From positions 124,001-188,000 of the forward strand of contig WNNJ02000944.1 of the NCBI GenBank assembly GCA_012934845.2: 64,000 nucleotides of DNA, written 5' to 3'. The DNA comes from Pomphorhynchus laevis. Lineage: Eukaryota; Acanthocephala; Palaeacanthocephala; Echinorhynchida; Pomphorhynchidae. A program made the position numbers and the translations under genes. Shown one piece after another: positions 10,693 through 21,289 of the stretch. Within the stretch, counting starts at the first letter, position 1; each line of letters opens with the position of its first letter. The notes beneath the pieces are model-generated. The model saw only the letters and a program-made list of their open reading frames with translations, was not told the origin of the DNA and searched no databases.

Positions 10693-11580
10693 ATGCTTCT
10701 CGATATCTTCGATCAATTATCTATCGATATTCTCTGCATTACTGAATCCTGGCACTCTGACTCCGACGATCTTGCTATTCGTCGTCTATGTCGCTCTGGT
10801 TGTTCTCTAGTTAAATCAGCTCGTCAAATTGCATATCATACATCTACTGCTTCTAACCATGGCGGTATTGTTGCTATTGCTCGTCACCCAATGTCTGTAC
10901 GCAAAATCAACGTTAACATCCGTTACACTTCGTTCGAATTACTCATATGCAGATTATCAACGCCTTTCCCTCTGGAACTTGTGATTGTATACCGTCCAGG
11001 TTCAGTTGCCCCATCACGTATCTTCTTTAACGACCTTGCAGATCTAATGTCTCACTGTTCATTGTCTTATACTCCTTCTTTTGTTCTCGGTGACTTTAAC
11101 ATTCGTCTTGATCGCCCGTCTGACTCTGACTCTATCACTTTAACTAATCTTTTTTCTGATTTTAACTATAAATTACTTTCAACAAGCCCAACTCATATTC
11201 TCGGCGGTGCTCTCGACATCATTGCTGTTCCTAACTGCTTCAATGACTATACCTCCTTGTCAATTACTGATCCTGGTTTGTCCGATCATTTCCTTGTCAC
11301 TCTTACTCGTCCCCATCCTCCTTCTCCGCCTTTACCATTATCTACACCAAGTCGACCCTGGAAGCTTCTTGATATCCCTATTCTCTGCACAGCCTTACTC
11401 AATTCTTCACTCTTTTCACTTCCTCTTAACTATCTCTCTCCCGATGATCTCTGCATTCTGTTTGATTCTGAACTTACGTCGATCCTCAATAAACTTCTGC
11501 AGATTATCGACGCCTTTCCCTCTGGAACTTGTGATTGTATACCGTCCAGGTTCAGTTGCCCCATCACGTATCTTCTTTAA
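10693..11580 (+). pseudogene. AP endonuclease domain of LINE 'D' ORF2
   Basis: Open for 295 codons. Motifs: DILCITESWHSD (metal-binding Glu in TES), LVIVYRPGS, SFVLGDFNIRLDR (GDFN, catalytic Asp/Asn), GALDIIAV and LSDHFLVTL (SDH, catalytic His). This is the complete set for the apurinic-like endonuclease that nicks target DNA. The frame runs on through the 105-bp duplicated piece, so the last 30 or so residues are a repeat of the YRPGS region and not native sequence. Confidence 0.85.
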
Positions 11581-11602
11581 CGACCTTGCAGATCTAATGT
11601 CT
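11498..11602 (+). repeat. Duplicated copy of 10949-11052
   Basis: GCAGATTATC.ACGCCTTTCC through GCAGATCTAATGTCTC occurs at 10949-11052 and again here, with almost no differences, about 548 bp apart in the same LINE. The recent look of the copy suggests local gene conversion or templated insertion. Confidence 0.85.
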
Positions 11603-12159
11603 CTTTTCATGTGTATAATCGCTTTCTTAAACGTTCTCCCAACTCACTAACTCCAAACTCCGTGATTCGTACTTTTCTCTACGCCGTTCACATCTTATTC
11701 TTATACGTACTAAACGTACTCCATTTTGGCGAAATCAACTCGAGTCATCTTTCAACTCTAAATCTCATTGTTAGATCTTAAACTCGATTCTTTCACGATC
11801 ATCAACCCCTTGTAATATAAATCCTGATGAATTTTCTTCTTACCTACAAACTAAGCTATCTAATTATTTTCCCTACTACCCATAGCCCCCTTGTACCCAC
11901 TCTTCTCTTAAAATACGTCCTTCCCAGAACTATTCCACCTTCTTCCCGTTTCGTCTGATGAAGTTTCTTCGGTTCTGCTGTCATTACCTAATAAAACCTC
12001 TCCTTCTGACCCAATTTCCACTCACTTGCTTAAAAATATCTGCTCCTCTATCGTGCCCTTCCTAACAACATTGTTCAACTCGTCCATTCGTAGCCGTACA
12101 TTTCTTTCCATCTAGAAATGCGCCACTGTTCGTCCTCTCATCAAAAAGCAATCTCTCGA

Positions 12160-12879
12160 CTCATCACTACCATCGTCGTACCGTCCTATTTCACTTCTCC
12201 CAACTCTCTCTAAACTCATTGAGCGTCTAGTTCTTAAACAAGTTAATATATATCTCTTTTCCTCTAACTTATTTCCTCCCTTCCAAGCCGCTTTTCGCTC
12301 TAATTACTCTACCGAAATTGCATGTCTTAAAGTTTATAACGACTTACTCATATCGCGCGATCATAAATTATGTAGTGTCATAGTTTCTCTTGATCTATCG
12401 TCTGCTTTTGACATCGTCGATCACTCGATTCTTCTCCATCGCCTTCGTCATGATTATGGCTTCTCTTTACCCACTGTATCATGGTTTTCTTCATATCTAT
12501 CAAACCGTACATTTCGCGTCTATTCTAACTCTTCTCTCTCCATCCTTCGTCTATTCCGTCCGGTGTTCCACAAGGCTCCGTATTAGGCCCTATGCTTTTC
12601 TCTCTTCTTGGTGATTTGTCTTCGATTTCTCATAAATTTAACTTCCATGTTATGCAATATGCTGATGACATTCTCATCTATGCTCATGCACCTGTTTATC
12701 GTATTCACGATCTTAGTGTTTCTGCTTCCGACTGTCTTGTCTCAATTTCCAATCATCTTTCTTCCCTTCGCCTTTCTCTGAATCCTGATAAATCCAAAAT
12801 GTGGTGGATCCTACCTCAACGCATCGGCTCCGAACCTCCCTCCGTATCATTAAATTCTACAATTCATTCCTATCGTTGA
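12160..12879 (+). pseudogene. Reverse transcriptase domain of LINE 'D'
   Basis: Shows SYRPISLLPTLSKLIERLV, FRSNYSTEIACLKVYNDLL, VSLDLSSAFDIVDHSILLHR (first catalytic Asp), then after a frame change MLFSLLGDLSSI and HVMQYADDILIYAH (YADD at about 12655-12680) and LRLSLNPDKSKMWWILP. The catalytic residues are kept. A frameshift in the GVPQGSVLGP region, near 12560, breaks the frame. Confidence 0.85.
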
Positions 12880-12961
12880 TAATCTCGTTTTCCTAGGCTT
12901 CCATTTTGACAACCGACTTTCACTTAAACCTTTTGTTAGAGATAAAGTACGCTCATCTACC

Positions 12962-13408
12962 TTGATACTCCGCAACCTCCGTCAAGTTCGTAGATTGATC
13001 GATTTCCCTTCTTGTATGACTCTAATATCTTCTCTCCTTTTTTCTAGACTCGATTATTGTCTTAGTCTATTTTCCAACTCACCTAAATCCACTCTTCTTC
13101 CCCTACAACGCATCGTCAACGCAGCCGTCCGAATTCTCCTCCGTCTTCGTCGTTTTGATCATACATCCTACCATCTTGCTTCTCTCGATTTGCCTACAAT
13201 TTATTGTCGTGTTCAAATTCGTCTTCTTATCGTTGCTTTCCGCCTTGTAACTCTTCATACCCGTTCATTTCTCAATCTTCCTTTTCTTGATAATTCTCGT
13301 CCTGTTTACTGTTCCTTGCGTTCCTGTAATTCCCTTCTTTTACATGTCCCAAACTACTCTACCTCCTTTAAACTCCGCTCCTTCATTGTGGCTAGTCCTC
13401 CATCGTGA
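12962..13408 (+). pseudogene. C-terminal tail of LINE 'D' ORF2
   Basis: Open for 148 codons: LRNLRQVRRLIDFPSCMTL, ILLRLRRFDHTSYHLASL, PTIYCRVQIRLLIVAFRL, FLNLPFLDNSRPVYCSLRSC and LLLHVPNYS. It is collinear with 6791-7561 (minus). The last residues continue in another frame to FLFVDL at 13526. Confidence 0.8.
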
Positions 13409-13575
13409 ACCATCTGCCCATTCATATACACCAATCAACTTCCTTGCCGTGCTTCAAACGACAAATCCGATCCCATTTAAACAATTTATCTGCTTGACTT
13501 TTTCATTTTTGTTTGTGGACTTGTAAGCGTACAGCTTGTAGGCATTTGCCACATTAAATAAATTTGTATTATTAA

Positions 13576-13797
13576 AAAAAGCGAGCAGATTGGCCATTCA
13601 TACCGTACACACTATAAGCCTCTACAGACATATATGATTTGCCTGTTTGGCAGTATATGAATTAAATCAGCTAACTGAGTCTACGTATTGTTATATAATT
13701 ATAAAATAAACAAAACATAATAATGCTAAATCAAAATTTAATAATTAAATAATAAAATTAATAATTGTTTTTAGATTTTCTATAATTTTAATCAAGT

Positions 13798-13828
<31 letters not shown>

Positions 13829-15575
13829 ATTTAAAGTAAAGCGATATTTTCAAAGCGATATATTCAAAGCGATATTTTCTGTGTAGATTTCTCTTTAATG
13901 GGGATAGATTTGTCAAAGGATGGTCAAAACGACTTACAGCGCTCCATGTTATTATTAAGTCAGATAATAGCTTAGTCTTGATAGTAATGTAATGCCTATT
14001 AAGTAAATTCACCGTGGCTTTAATTACCTAATGTGGACTCGTCGAAACAGCTAGAGTTTGTCAATACTTGGTTGTTTGCTAGTATTATATCCAGTCCTTG
14101 TAGGAAGTGACCAGGTTTATTTGATTTTCACTTATTTCGTAACTGGAAATCTGTCACCTGCTTCCAGCTTTGTGGTCAGATCCATTGCACCTACACACTG
14201 ATACATGCTCAGCATGTTCATTTGTGTATGTTCGTGTCGTTGTCGTGTACATACAATAATTTGGTACTTGGAAGATTACTGCCTTATTATTTAGTCGAAT
14301 ATATTGAGTGTTAATAATTTAAAATATATTAAAAATTGTTTTTGATTAAAATCTCTTTATTTTCGCTATGAAATGATATATGGAAATTTATCTAATTACA
14401 ATTCTTTTTGTAAATTTAATTCTAAATCAAATTATTTTTGTAAATCAATTCTTAATAAAAAGTTTCTTAAAATGTGAAATATAGTTTTACTATTTCATTA
14501 AATTCCGAAGATTTCGGAGATTTCTTGCATTATTGAATTTAACGTGTTGATCATTTAATGGAGTGCATAGTCTTGTAACATATGTGATTCAATAAATACT
14601 TAGGATATTAATGCAGTAACTGATCAAGATAGTTGATCGTGGACAATATTCGTTCCTAAATTTAGTGATCTGCACTTGAACATAAATAGAATCTATGTCG
14701 ACTAAGTTTTAATTCTTACTTATGACAAACGTTTAATTTTTAAAGTTTAATGGCCACAGCAAATTGTGGCCATAAGCTGTTTGTTTTTCCTTGCCAAACA
14801 ATTACCTTACGAGTAAGGTAATTGTTTGTTAAATTCTTAATGTTAAACTAACAAAATGTCTGCTGAATATTTTGTTAATTAACCCACACACAAAATAAAT
14901 ATATAATTATTAGCATAACACTGAAATATTAAATTCATATAAATAAAATGAAATTATTTACAACCTCACCTTTAAGCTTAGACAACGCCAAGGATAGTAT
15001 TAATAATAAGTGACACGATCAAATCAAACCAAGTAACATCATCAAAAAGTAAAAGTAACGCACAACTTTCCATGTAGAATAAAAGGAGAAATATAGTTGT
15101 TGATCTGCCGTTTTAGACGTTTGAATAGCATCAATTATAAACGTCAACCAAACAGGTTGTTTACTCTTAAACGCTTATATCCATTGTAGCTTGCGTTTAC
15201 AGAGGATCAAACGTAATAGTGAGGTCTAAGCTTGACTTCGTTGTCCACTCAATATCTCAACTCAAATAAAGATCATATTCCAATAATGATAGTACGCGTA
15301 TACTACATTACTAGTCTTTCAAATGCTAAGTCTTTTTTATTATTAAAAAATAATAAAAGATCGTAATAAATAATACAAGATCGTTATATAATAAATAATA
15401 CAAGATCGTTAATCATACGATTAACGATCTTGTAAAGAGATATTATCACATTTTATATTTTTTTATAATATAAAAAATTTAAATTTTACTTAAATTTTAT
15501 TTTTTATATAATTTTTTAGATTTTATATTTTATTGTATGTGCTAAATGTAGATAAATGTAGCAGTTACATGCCAT
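13576..15575. other. AT-rich spacer with two perfect hairpins
   Basis: No gene recognised. Perfect palindromes lie at 14795-14828 (CAAACAATTACCTTAC and its complement, 2-nt loop) and 15400-15433 (ACAAGATCGTTAATC and its complement, 4-nt loop). The second is preceded by direct repeats of ATACAAGATCGTTA. Their role is unknown. Confidence 0.6.
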
Positions 15576-15806
15576 ATGTTAGACACTTTTCCATCATTAA
15601 TTGATCTAAAATCGACAAATTACAAAGTAATTCAATTTACCAATGTCTTCAATGACTTCCTAAGTAATATTCATGACCTAAAGGAGTTGAAGGCGCATTG
15701 TGGGATAAGGGTAATTAGAAATTACAGTGCTTATAGTCTTGATGCGGGTTTAAATGTTTTTATGTTTTCTTTACACTCTAAATGTTGTTGTTTATTTCAA
15801 CGCTGA
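15576..15806 (+). CDS. Unrecognised 76-codon open frame upstream of the RPIA-like exon
   Basis: Starts MLDTFPSLIDLKS and continues FNDFLSNIHDLKELKAHCG. No family recognised. The start resembles the LD.HPE stretch that precedes DGADEVD in ribose-5-phosphate isomerases, but the match is too short to rely on. It may be chance. Confidence 0.15.
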   Translation: MLDTFPSLIDLKSTNYKVIQFTNVFNDFLSNIHDLKELKAHCGIRVIRNYSAYSLDAGLNVFMFSLHSKCCCLFQR

Positions 15807-15920
15807 GAAGTCTTAAAGATAATTAATTATTAATAATTAATAGTTAATATTAACATTATTTAATTAAATTCATTATTTATAATAAACTTTTAAAATTAAT
15901 TATTATTAATTTATTTTGGG

Positions 15921-16054
15921 ATCAATGTCGCTTTTGATGGGGCTGATGAAGTAGATGCAAACTTAACTTGTATTAAGGGCGGTGGAGGTTGCCATCTTCA
16001 GGAAATGTTGGTAGCGAGATGTGCAAATAAATTTGTAATCATTGCTGATATAAA
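15921..16054 (+). CDS. RPIA: Ribose-5-phosphate isomerase A exon (possibly decayed)
   Basis: Encodes [32 protein letters not shown] and [10 protein letters not shown], the active-site heart of ribose-5-phosphate isomerase A, which interconverts ribose-5-phosphate and ribulose-5-phosphate in the cytosolic pentose phosphate pathway. DGAD (two active-site Asp), the Lys of IKGGGG and the Glu of LQE are all kept; the usual Lys after that Glu (QEK) is Met. The frame runs into a perfect donor, AAA|GTAAGT, at 16055, splitting a Lys codon. No canonical AG acceptor is visible just upstream, and no flanking RPIA exon was found in the window. It may be a real internal exon with long introns or a stray fragment. 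Confidence 0.75.
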
Positions 16055-16545
16055 GTAAGTTTATTTTAAAATTTAAAATGTCTGTCAAAAATATGACTTC
16101 GTTTTACAAATTATATCTAAAAAATATTTATTTTAATTTAAAATGCACTTTAAATTGTTATTGGTTAATAAATATTAATGGAAATATGTTAATTGAGGCA
16201 TTGATGTTACATAAGCACGCTTCAACTTGTATTTTCGCTAAATTAACTTTAATTGCTAATCCGTTTTACAAATTCAAAGACCATAATATTATTGATGTGT
16301 ACCCTCGTTATTGAAAATACACGACCCAGTGATTGCTCTTCAATTTGTATCGAAAGAATACAAGTATTTAGATAGTTCTTATAATATAATTAAAATAAGT
16401 TTTAATCTTGGCAAAATTGGCCGACAACTGATTATGCAAAGTTTTAAGTAATGATTTTATGGCTAAACGTTTACAGATTCGTTTGTATAAATATGATCAA
16501 TGTTTGATAAATTCTATATATTCGATTATTTGAATATATAGAATA
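16055..16545. other. AT-rich stretch after the RPIA donor
   Basis: Likely intronic if the exon is real. An open frame at 16078-16314 has no recognisable motif. No further RPIA sequence was seen. Confidence 0.4.
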
Positions 16546-17100
16546 TTCGATTATTTGAACACACAGCAACGAGAAGCTATTGTCATGCATATCAGCATTG
16601 TATGGTGTCACCGAATGCAATTTTATTCGATGCCAGAAAAACATTGTCTTTCATCGATGAAACATCCCCAACTTAATGTTCTCATAAAAGTGTTTATGAA
16701 AACGGTAAGAAGTAACGGACCCAAGACAGATCTAAGAGGCACACCTAAACTTATGCTGCGAGATGATGATAAACTATATCCCATCCGAACACGAAAATTT
16801 CGTTTACAGAGAAAATTTCCTATCCAGCAACTTTCGTGTTCCCATCCGAGCGCGAAAGTTTCGCTTACTGAAATTTGTTCTACACAAATGGGCGTTAACT
16901 TGTAGTGTGGTTGAGGGACATTGAAGATATTATCGTGATATATACAAACAGCAACGAGAAGCTATTGTCATACATATCAGCATTGTATGCAGCAAGTGAA
17001 CTCAATTTTGTTCTTAGCCGTAAAAATCAATGTATTTCATCGATGATGAAGTAAACAAAGTATGCTGTCAGCGAACTCAATTTTATTTTAAAAACAATTA
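16546..17100 (+). repeat. Unidentified repeat with internal direct duplications
   Basis: ACAGCAACGAGAAGCTATTG with about 50 following bases occurs near 16559 and again near 16948. A second internal repeat contains CCCATCCGA.C.CGAAA.TTTCG (about 16778 and 16834). One frame is open for 116 codons (16555-16905) but shows no domain I know. It lies directly upstream of the Naiad element and could be part of an older insertion. Confidence 0.5.
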
Positions 17101-17342
17101 CAAAATATAAAGTATATTATTTATACTAAGTCACTGGACAAATGTTCAAATATAAATTATTTGAGTACAGGAGATATGCTCAAATAAATACTTTTTTAGA
17201 AACTATATTTGATAAGCATATGAGATTAATAGGACATATATTAAAAACTGAAATTTATTTATTTTACGACTATTGAAGAAAATAAGGCAAGATAAGAAAA
17301 TAAGAAAACAAATATTTTTCATTAAATATTAATAATAAATTA

Positions 17343-17445
17343 GGTAACTGCAATACCTGCGGTATTGCAGTTACCTAATACAATGTTAGGTATTGCAGTT
17401 ACCTAATACATTAGGTACACTACCATTGTAGTGTACCTAATACAA
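17343..17445. repeat. Multiple snap-back hairpins at the Naiad 5' edge
   Basis: AGGTAACTGCAATACC and its exact complement are separated by 3 bp. They are followed by a repeat of the right half and then GGTACACTAC / GTAGTGTACC. The last arm is itself the start of the endonuclease frame (GTGTACCTAATACAATG encodes VYLIQC). So the element's first coding bases were folded back and re-copied at its truncation point. Confidence 0.85.
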
Positions 17446-17769
17446 TGCACATGTGGATTGCAATATATAGGAAAAACATATCAAATGTTAAAAACTAGGT
17501 TTAGGCAACACATATATAATATACAGCATAATAGTCAAACTATATTTCATAAACATATGAGATTAATAGGACATGATATTAAAAACTGTAAATTATTTAT
17601 TTTAGAACATATTATCGAAGAAAACATTTCAATATTAAATCAAAAACTATTAGAAAAAGAAGATTTTTGGATTAAAACGCTTAATTCCATGTACCCATTA
17701 GGATTGAATGACGTGGTACAAGGAATTGGCAGAAGTAGTATAATACATAATAAACAACTTATATTATAA
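17431..17769 (+). CDS. GIY-YIG endonuclease domain of the Naiad element
   Basis: 112 codons: VYLIQCTCGLQYIGKT (the GIY-YIG core, here VYL...YIG), TRFRQHIYNIQH (catalytic Arg), paired His in HKHMRLIGHD, and the C-terminal LEKEDFWIKTLNSMYPLGLN with the catalytic Glu region. CTC plus the two His fit the zinc-finger-like CCHH reported for N-terminal endonucleases of Naiad/Chlamys PLEs. It nicks target DNA for RT priming. There is no ATG at this position; the frame opens inside a snap-back palindrome, so the true N-terminus is missing. A partial second copy lies at 17190-17270. Confidence 0.85.
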   Translation: MYLIQCTCGLQYIGKTYQMLKTRFRQHIYNIQHNSQTIFHKHMRLIGHDIKNCKLFILEHIIEENISILNQKLLEKEDFWIKTLNSMYPLGLNDVVQGIGRSSIIHNKQLIL

Positions 17770-18353
17770 TAATCCGGTTAAACGCAAACCAAGAAGTCAT
17801 GGTGATAAAAGGAATAAGAAAAATAAACTTACAAATATTAAAAAAGATAAGTATATAAATGAACAATTAGAAATATTAAAACAACTTTTAAGAAATAATA
17901 AGCTAAAAGATCTTTATGTAAATATAAGAAGTTTTTCTAAAGATATCATATGTTCAATAAATCAAAAATTAATTAACGACTATGATAGGCTAAGTTGTAT
18001 AATAGACAGTTATTGTAATACAAAATACTATAATCGGACAATAAATGTTAATAATATAAAGAAAAAATTTACACTAACCATAAATTTCATTAATAAAAGT
18101 ATAAATGACATAAGTAGACTCAGGTAGACTTTAAAGAAATAATAGGATCAGATTTAAGTAAATATATTCCTAAAATAAGGTATAAGTTGTTACCGCCATT
18201 AGGACGAAAAATTTGTAATTATAATAAAGAATTAAAATCAATATGTAACGATAATATTAGAAACATTATAGAAACAGAATGCAATTGTAAAAGTCTTAGT
18301 TTTGATAAAATAAATGAACATATATGTACCCATAATCTAGAATTATTGAAAAT

Positions 18354-18647
18354 ATTGAATTAAGGAAAACTCCGTCATGGCCGGTCCCAAGCCCGTGCTG
18401 AGAAAGGAGGAGGGTTGGCGTAGACTTCGTGACAAGTCAGTCGTAAAACAAAACAGTCGCATCAACAGTACAAAATGGTGTCTCAATAAACTTCGCGAAT
18501 AGGCGACTACGATAGTATGGCCGCGTTCTTCGCGCAAACGAACATCAACCATTAATAAGGCCCATTGGCGTGACGGTGGAAAAAGCGGACTCCGTAACGA
18601 AGCGGAACAAACGCTGAAGAAAAAGAAGAAGATTGAATTAAGGAAAA
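18354..18647 (+). mobile_element. Retroposed RTE-like LINE tail (or SINE) with 16-bp target duplication
   Basis: The 262-bp insert 18370-18631 is GC-richer than the host element and ends in GAAGAAAAAGAAGAAG. It is flanked by exact copies of ATTGAATTAAGGAAAA (18354-18369 and 18632-18647). Homologous copies lie at 51115-51398 (minus) and 59954-60191, all with the same A/G-rich 3' end. Its coding traces resemble the C-terminal tail of RTE-like RT proteins. It inserted into the Naiad element after that element had landed. Confidence 0.85.
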
Positions 18648-18815
18648 TCTATCAAAAGTATATAAATATAGATTAATAATGATAAAAACAAAATTTACAA
18701 TTCGTTATATAAGGACTTTAATTCTTACTTTAGTAAGGTTATTAACAGCGGAAGCTTAAATATATCTAAGATAAACATTTGGAAATACTATATATTTGAT
18801 AAAATTAAAAAGAAA

Positions 18816-19127
18816 ATGAAAATAACAAACAATTTTAGAAAGAAATACACAATTGGTAAATATATGTATTTAGAACTTACTAAATTAAAGGATAACTATA
18901 TAATAACAACTATTGATAAAGCTAGTAATAACTTTGTCTTCATATGCAAAAAGCTTTATTATGATATACTAGTGAAAGAGGTTAATTCTAATGATTTAAA
19001 TGTAAATCCAACATATAAACGTAGTGAGTTAAGTTTAGAAACAATTTTTACAAGTCACTGTTCAATAATGGATAAAAAGGGTATAAAGGTTGAATCAGAT
19101 AATAAAACTATACCTATATTATATTAG
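18816..19127 (+). pseudogene. N-terminal RT part of the Naiad element
   Basis: Encodes YIITTIDKASNNFVFICKKLYYDIL, the 'DKA..NF...CK' block before the RT fingers of PLEs. The next piece, KNPIKPRFICSAFKCTLKPL, lies in another frame at 19138-19200. The fragment is not functional. Confidence 0.75.
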
Positions 19128-19695
19128 AATCCAAAATTACAAAAATCCAATAAAACCTAGGTTCATATGCAGTGCTTTTAAATGTACATTAAAACCCCTT
19201 TATGTTTGTATGAATAAAATACTTAAAGCAATTAAACCATACTTCAAAAAATATTGTAGGGTAAACACATTTTAAAAATGAGGTAATAGAAATTAATAGA
19301 AAGTTAAATTAATAAAAACACTATTTCAGTATTAATTCCACAAAAAAATTTTTATAACACACAAAGGGAATAAATTTCCAGAATATAAATACGTACCATT
19401 TTTTTTCACGCTTATTACAAATTTAGATTTAGTAGATATTAATGAAGCGTAAGAAAAAATAATTAATTAATTATTAATTATTAAAATTAATTAATAAATA
19501 GATATACAAAGATATGCCACAATAACTATAGAATTATCTAAAAAAATTATATCCACAGTTAAATATAAATGAATTATAAATATATTTCTAATGTGAGGTA
19601 ATGGTATCTCAATTATAGCTGATTTATATTTAAGCTTTATAGAATATGAATTAGTTCATAACTGTTTAAAAAATAAATCTAAATTATATAAATAC

Positions 19696-19944
19696 GTGAA
19701 ATATATGTTTCGATACATTGATGATATATGCGTATTTAATTCTAATAATTTTTATTCAATTAGTGAGCACATTTATCCAGAAAGCCTTAATCTTAACAAA
19801 ACCAATATTAATGATAAACAAGGTGTATATCTGGATATGGACTTTAAATTAACATCAATTAAAAATACTTTTAATTTATATCGTAAAGATGTCATATTTA
19901 AATTTACAAATTTGACATGTTTTGACTGTAGACTTTATTACTAA
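19696..19944 (+). pseudogene. RT palm (YIDD) of the Naiad element
   Basis: MFRYIDDICVFNSNNF carries the catalytic Asp pair. It is followed by IYPESLNLNKTNIND, GVYLDMDFKL and FNLYRKDVIFKF, the standard post-catalytic blocks. The same order is seen at 54480-54680 and 59280-59480. The C-terminus is lost after 19944. Confidence 0.85.
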
Positions 19945-20310
19945 TGATTTATCATCCGAATATTAAGAGACACAACAAAAATAATTTTGAATGAGTGCTT
20001 TACTGATTATCAAATTTGATGTGTTGCGTATCAATCACTCCTCTATTAGATATTTGCATTGTCAAACGGTAAAATCTAAAAGGTTATTTATTGCTAATTA
20101 ACTAACAGTTAATTAATAAGTTTACAGCTTGGCAGATCACTCTGCTATTAGAGATACACCATTCATCGTAGTCATTTCATTGATATATTTTGACATGTTT
20201 TAATATATCAATAATAAAATCAGCATAAGAAGTGAGTATGTAATGTGATAAAAATATTAGTAGTAAGAAAAATCAGGAAAATGTTAACATAATAACTCTT
20301 TTATATATCT
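19945..20310. other. AT-rich spacer, nothing recognised
   Basis: No coding or structural feature that I can support. Confidence 0.5.
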
Positions 20311-20389
20311 TAACTGGTCGGTTTGATATTATCCTCGTGTGGTTGTTTGAATCCTATCAGCATCACTGTACACTACAATCAGCGTAGGT

Positions 20390-20436
20390 GGACCTCATCA
20401 GCAGTGAGCCTACGCCTACCTTTCGTGTTTCGGTCC
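20390..20436 (-). ncRNA. Hammerhead-like core, type II layout (family B, unit 1)
   Basis: On the minus strand GGACC-GAAAC comes first and CTGATGA-GGTCC follows 26 nt later, so GGACC/GGTCC would form stem II with both conserved strands in place. Stem III can be drawn in the sister copy (ACA...TGT), but I could not draw a good stem I, so cleavage is doubtful. Confidence 0.4.
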
Positions 20437-20759
20437 TTTAATGATCTGCTGAAATTTTCATCTGCTGCCTTTCTGTAAAAACGAACGATACAGTTTGTTA
20501 GGAAAACATTTCCTATTGTGCAAACTGTACGTTGTTTCCGTCTTTTGTAACAAAAAGACGGAGATAACACTACAGTTGCCGGAAACAACCGACAATCTGT
20601 CTTTTGAATTTTCTTGACAGGAAACCGGAATCTGCCAGGTTAATTGAATGAATAATTGCATACACGAGCGAGTATCATCATTTGGTCGGCTTCATAAATT
20701 ATCCTCGTGTGAATTCTTTAATCCTAGATGCAGCACTGTACACTACAATCAGCGTAGGT

Positions 20760-20806
20760 GGACCTCATCAGCAGTGAGCCTACGCCTACATTTCGTGTTT
20801 CGGTCC
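20760..20806 (-). ncRNA. Hammerhead-like core, type II layout (family B, unit 2)
   Basis: Same layout as unit 1, 370 bp away, with GGACC, GAAAC, CTGATGA and GGTCC all kept. Here GAAACA-CGAAA-TGTA gives a 3-bp stem III ending in the permitted triplet GUA. Stem I does not close well. Confidence 0.4.
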
Positions 20807-21289
20807 TTTAACTGCTTCTGCTGATTCCTTGTCGCCGAAATGCTGGTTTATATTTGGCTTATATACCAAATTACACAATTAATGTGTTCTATATTTGGTG
20901 TGGGCGGTAACTAATATTCGCAATTCGAATCCACCACACACCGATTTTTTATTCCGTTCTTATACGAAATGTTCACTGGACAGTAAACCGTAAGCTGTCA
21001 TTTTACTATTGTGAATAGTAATATATATATGCCACTATATATATGCCACTGAGTGTATTTTATATATGCCACTGAGTGTATTCCTAACCAAAAGTTATGT
21101 AATATAATTGTTGGAGCTACGACTCATCTAACGATATTTTTAGCAAAATTGAATGAAATTAAAAATTAAAACTTCAAGATATCAAAATGAGCAAAAATTA
21201 ACAGTTAATCTGTTACACAAATTATTTACGATTACTTCTGGAAAGTTTTTTTAATGTGGCAAATGCACACAGACTGTGTGCTTACAAGC

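Larger units (their letters stand above)
10620..13575 (+). mobile_element. LINE 'D', CR1-like, near full-length ORF2
   Basis: The most complete plus-strand LINE. AP endonuclease (10693-11350), a linker, RT (about 12160-12880) and the C-terminal tail (12962-13530) are collinear. The 3' end, GCATTTGCCACATTAAATAAA, resembles the tails of the other CR1-like copies. Frame breaks occur in the linker and near 12560 and 12880. A segment of about 105 bp from the endonuclease domain is duplicated downstream at 11498-11602. Confidence 0.85.
17140..19944 (+). mobile_element. Naiad-type Penelope-like element with permuted domains
   Basis: Order on the plus strand: partial endonuclease copy (17140-17270), snap-back palindromes (17343-17445), GIY-YIG endonuclease (17431-17769), lysine-rich linker, a CxC motif (ECNCKSL, about 18280), then RT (18816-19944). 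An N-terminal GIY-YIG joined by a CxC linker to the RT is the hallmark of the Naiad/Chlamys PLE clade; canonical PLEs have the endonuclease at the C-terminus. The copy is broken in several places and split by a 262-bp retroposed insertion at 18370-18631. Related pieces lie at 36285, 46130, 54054, 59050 and 63140. Confidence 0.8.
20315..21050 (-). repeat. Tandem dimer, period about 369-370 bp (family B)
   Basis: TGGTCGG..T..ATA.TATCCTCGTGTG starts near 20315 and again near 20684. ACTGTACACTACAATCAGCG is shared downstream in both. Each unit has a hammerhead-like core on the minus strand. No coding content is recognised. Tandem units of a few hundred bp carrying such cores resemble retrozymes or PLE pseudo-LTRs. 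The right boundary is approximate. Confidence 0.7.

Noticed and set aside
16555-16905. 116-codon frame as a gene
   Set aside because: It spans internally duplicated repeat sequence and shows no recognisable domain, so it is reported only as a repeat.
20379-20661. Minus-strand frames in family B
   Set aside because: They overlap the hammerhead-like dimer and show no protein motif.
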